Shown here: positions 6,040-6,882 of the stretch, in pieces | Position numbering within the stretch: the stretch's first letter is position 1 | Layout of the letters: every line of letters starts with the position of its first letter | Assembly (NCBI GenBank): GCA_003527965.1 | Contig: DPVY01000055.1 | Location: 1 to 6,882 of the forward strand | Length of the DNA stretch: 6,882 nucleotides | Source: Fidelibacterota bacterium | GTDB taxonomy: Bacteria > Fidelibacterota > UBA2242 | Direction of reading: 5' to 3' | The notes under the pieces: model-generated | What the model was told of the DNA's origin: nothing | Seen by the model: the letters and a program-made list of their open reading frames with translations, nothing else | Database searches by the model: none | Translations under genes and position numbers: made by a program

Positions 6040-6276
6040 ATGCCGAAAAAGAATTTTTCATTAGAAAAGTCTTTCAAAAGATTGGAAGAAATCCTGACCA
6101 GTCTTGAATCCGGAGAAGTTGAACTTGAGAATTCCATCGGACTGTTCGAAGAGGCCATGAAATTATCCGGGGAGTGCCAGAAACAGCTTGAAGCTCTTGA
6201 GAAAAGAGTAAAAGTTCTTGTGGCAAAGGAGGGTGGCGCATATATTGAAGAGGATCTGCAAGAGCAGGGAATATAA
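6040..6276 (+). CDS. xseB: Exodeoxyribonuclease VII small subunit
   Basis: This 78-residue protein has the usual length and pattern of the non-catalytic small subunit. Residues ~5-65 form a two-helix hairpin beginning FSLEKSFKRLEEILTSLESG, continuing EVELENSIGLFEEAMKLS and ending CQKQLEALEKRVKVL. The LEEI..LE.GE..LE.S...FEEG-type spacing is the hallmark of XseB. Several copies wrap the helical region of XseA to make active exonuclease VII. It directly follows xseA after 18 bp, the common arrangement, and its TAA overlaps the nadK ATG by one base (TAATG), a classic translational-coupling junction. The last ~13 residues are acidic and probably unstructured. Confidence 0.96.
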   Translation: MPKKNFSLEKSFKRLEEILTSLESGEVELENSIGLFEEAMKLSGECQKQLEALEKRVKVLVAKEGGAYIEEDLQEQGI

Positions 6277-6882
6277 TGAAAATAGGATTTCATCTGCATC
6301 CTGAATATGAAACTCTTTGCGAAGCTTTGCAGAAAATTGTTGAATTTCTGATTAATAATAATCAGCATGTTATCATGCCGGAATCAGCCGGCGGTTATTC
6401 GGGGAAATTCTCAAAATCAATTGAATTTCTGCCTTCTGAAGAAATACCGGAAAAGGTTGACGCCTTGTTCAGTATCGGAGGCGACGGTACATTTTTAGGC
6501 GCGTCCCGACTGATGGCAAATACCGGAAAACCGGTTTTGGGCATTCACCTTGGCGGACTGGGATTTCTGGCGGATGTTTCAATGGAAAATTACCGGGAAC
6601 GGCTGTCGGCATTTCTTGAAGGTGATTATAGTATCGAACAAAGAAGCGTCCTCAGTGCCGTGATAACCTACCCTGACCATGCTGAAACATACTTTGCATT
6701 CAATGATTTTGTCATCGATAAGGGGCTTGTTTTAACGATGATTAAGGTACGCACCTATGTTGATGACGATTATCTTAATACATATCGTTCCGACGGATTA
6801 ATCGTGTCGACACCGACCGGCTCGACGGCGTATTCACTTTCGGCGGGCGGACCCAATATTTCACCGCATTTAAAAGTAATTG
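6276..6882 (+). CDS. nadK: NAD kinase (ATP-NAD kinase), C-terminus beyond window
   Basis: The frame opens at ATG 6276, overlapping the xseB stop by one base, and stays open to the window end, giving 202 residues of a protein normally ~280-300 long. NAD kinase phosphorylates NAD to NADP in the cytoplasm and is the only route to NADP in most bacteria. Visible signatures are SIGGDGTFLGASR with GGDGT at 68-72 (Asp70 the expected catalytic residue), LGIHLGGLGFLADV, the FNDFVID segment matching the family NE/ND motif, and YRSDGLIVSTPTGSTAYSLS at 170-189 followed by AGGPNISP. A weak GGGA lies about 5 nt upstream of the start. The overlap with xseB indicates cotranscription and likely coupled translation. 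Nothing in the visible part looks damaged. Confidence 0.96.
   Translation, partial: MKIGFHLHPEYETLCEALQKIVEFLINNNQHVIMPESAGGYSGKFSKSIEFLPSEEIPEKVDALFSIGGDGTFLGASRLMANTGKPVLGIHLGGLGFLADVSMENYRERLSAFLEGDYSIEQRSVLSAVITYPDHAETYFAFNDFVIDKGLVLTMIKVRTYVDDDYLNTYRSDGLIVSTPTGSTAYSLSAGGPNISPHLKVI

Noticed and set aside
5895..6368. 157-codon open frame on the - strand
   Set aside because: It lies opposite the end of xseA, all of xseB and the start of nadK, all of which have clear family motifs. The translation is Ser/Phe-rich low-quality sequence typical of an antisense shadow.

Overview
The window looks like ordinary chromosomal DNA from a Gram-negative bacterium, most plausibly a member of the FCB group (Bacteroidetes/Ignavibacteria relatives, or candidate phyla such as Zixibacteria or Marinimicrobia). 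Four things point that way: a DUF2851 protein, a stand-alone RfaE domain-II heptose adenylyltransferase (so heptose-containing LPS and an outer membrane), a MltD-type murein transglycosylase, and a tiny Lys/Arg-rich ORF of the AURKAIP1/COX24 (bS22-like) type often seen in that group. Base composition is moderately AT-rich and similar throughout. I see no sign of phage, transposon, plasmid, CRISPR or horizontally acquired cargo. The phylum assignment is inference from gene content only.

Layout, all on the + strand: (1) 1-1127, DUF2851 protein lacking its N-terminus; (2) 1114-1596, rfaE2, overlapping it by 14 bp; (3) a 60-bp gap; (4) 1657-3456, a secreted SLT/LysM murein transglycosylase (mltD-like); (5) 3463-4335, sppA, a membrane-anchored signal peptide peptidase starting at TTG only 6 bp later; (6) 4348-4647, an HU/IHF-family protein starting at GTG behind a near-perfect Shine-Dalgarno; (7) 4672-4767, a 31-residue basic protein; (8) 4786-4827, a strong hairpin plus T-tract that looks like an intrinsic terminator but ends almost on the next start codon; (9) 4828-6021, xseA; (10) 6040-6276, xseB; (11) 6276-6882, nadK, cut by the window end. 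Together the genes cover about 97% of the window.

Functionally the first half concerns the envelope (heptose activation for LPS, peptidoglycan cleavage, membrane peptide turnover). The second half concerns nucleic acids and cofactors (nucleoid protein, probable small ribosomal protein, both exonuclease VII subunits, NAD kinase). The tight spacing (overlaps or gaps of 60 bp or less) suggests one or a few operons. The clearest candidate break is the hairpin before xseA.

I did not find an obviously new multi-gene system. The points most worth a second look are the terminator-like hairpin occupying the xseA translation start, the 31-residue basic ORF, and the His-rich/Cys-cluster architecture of the DUF2851 protein.
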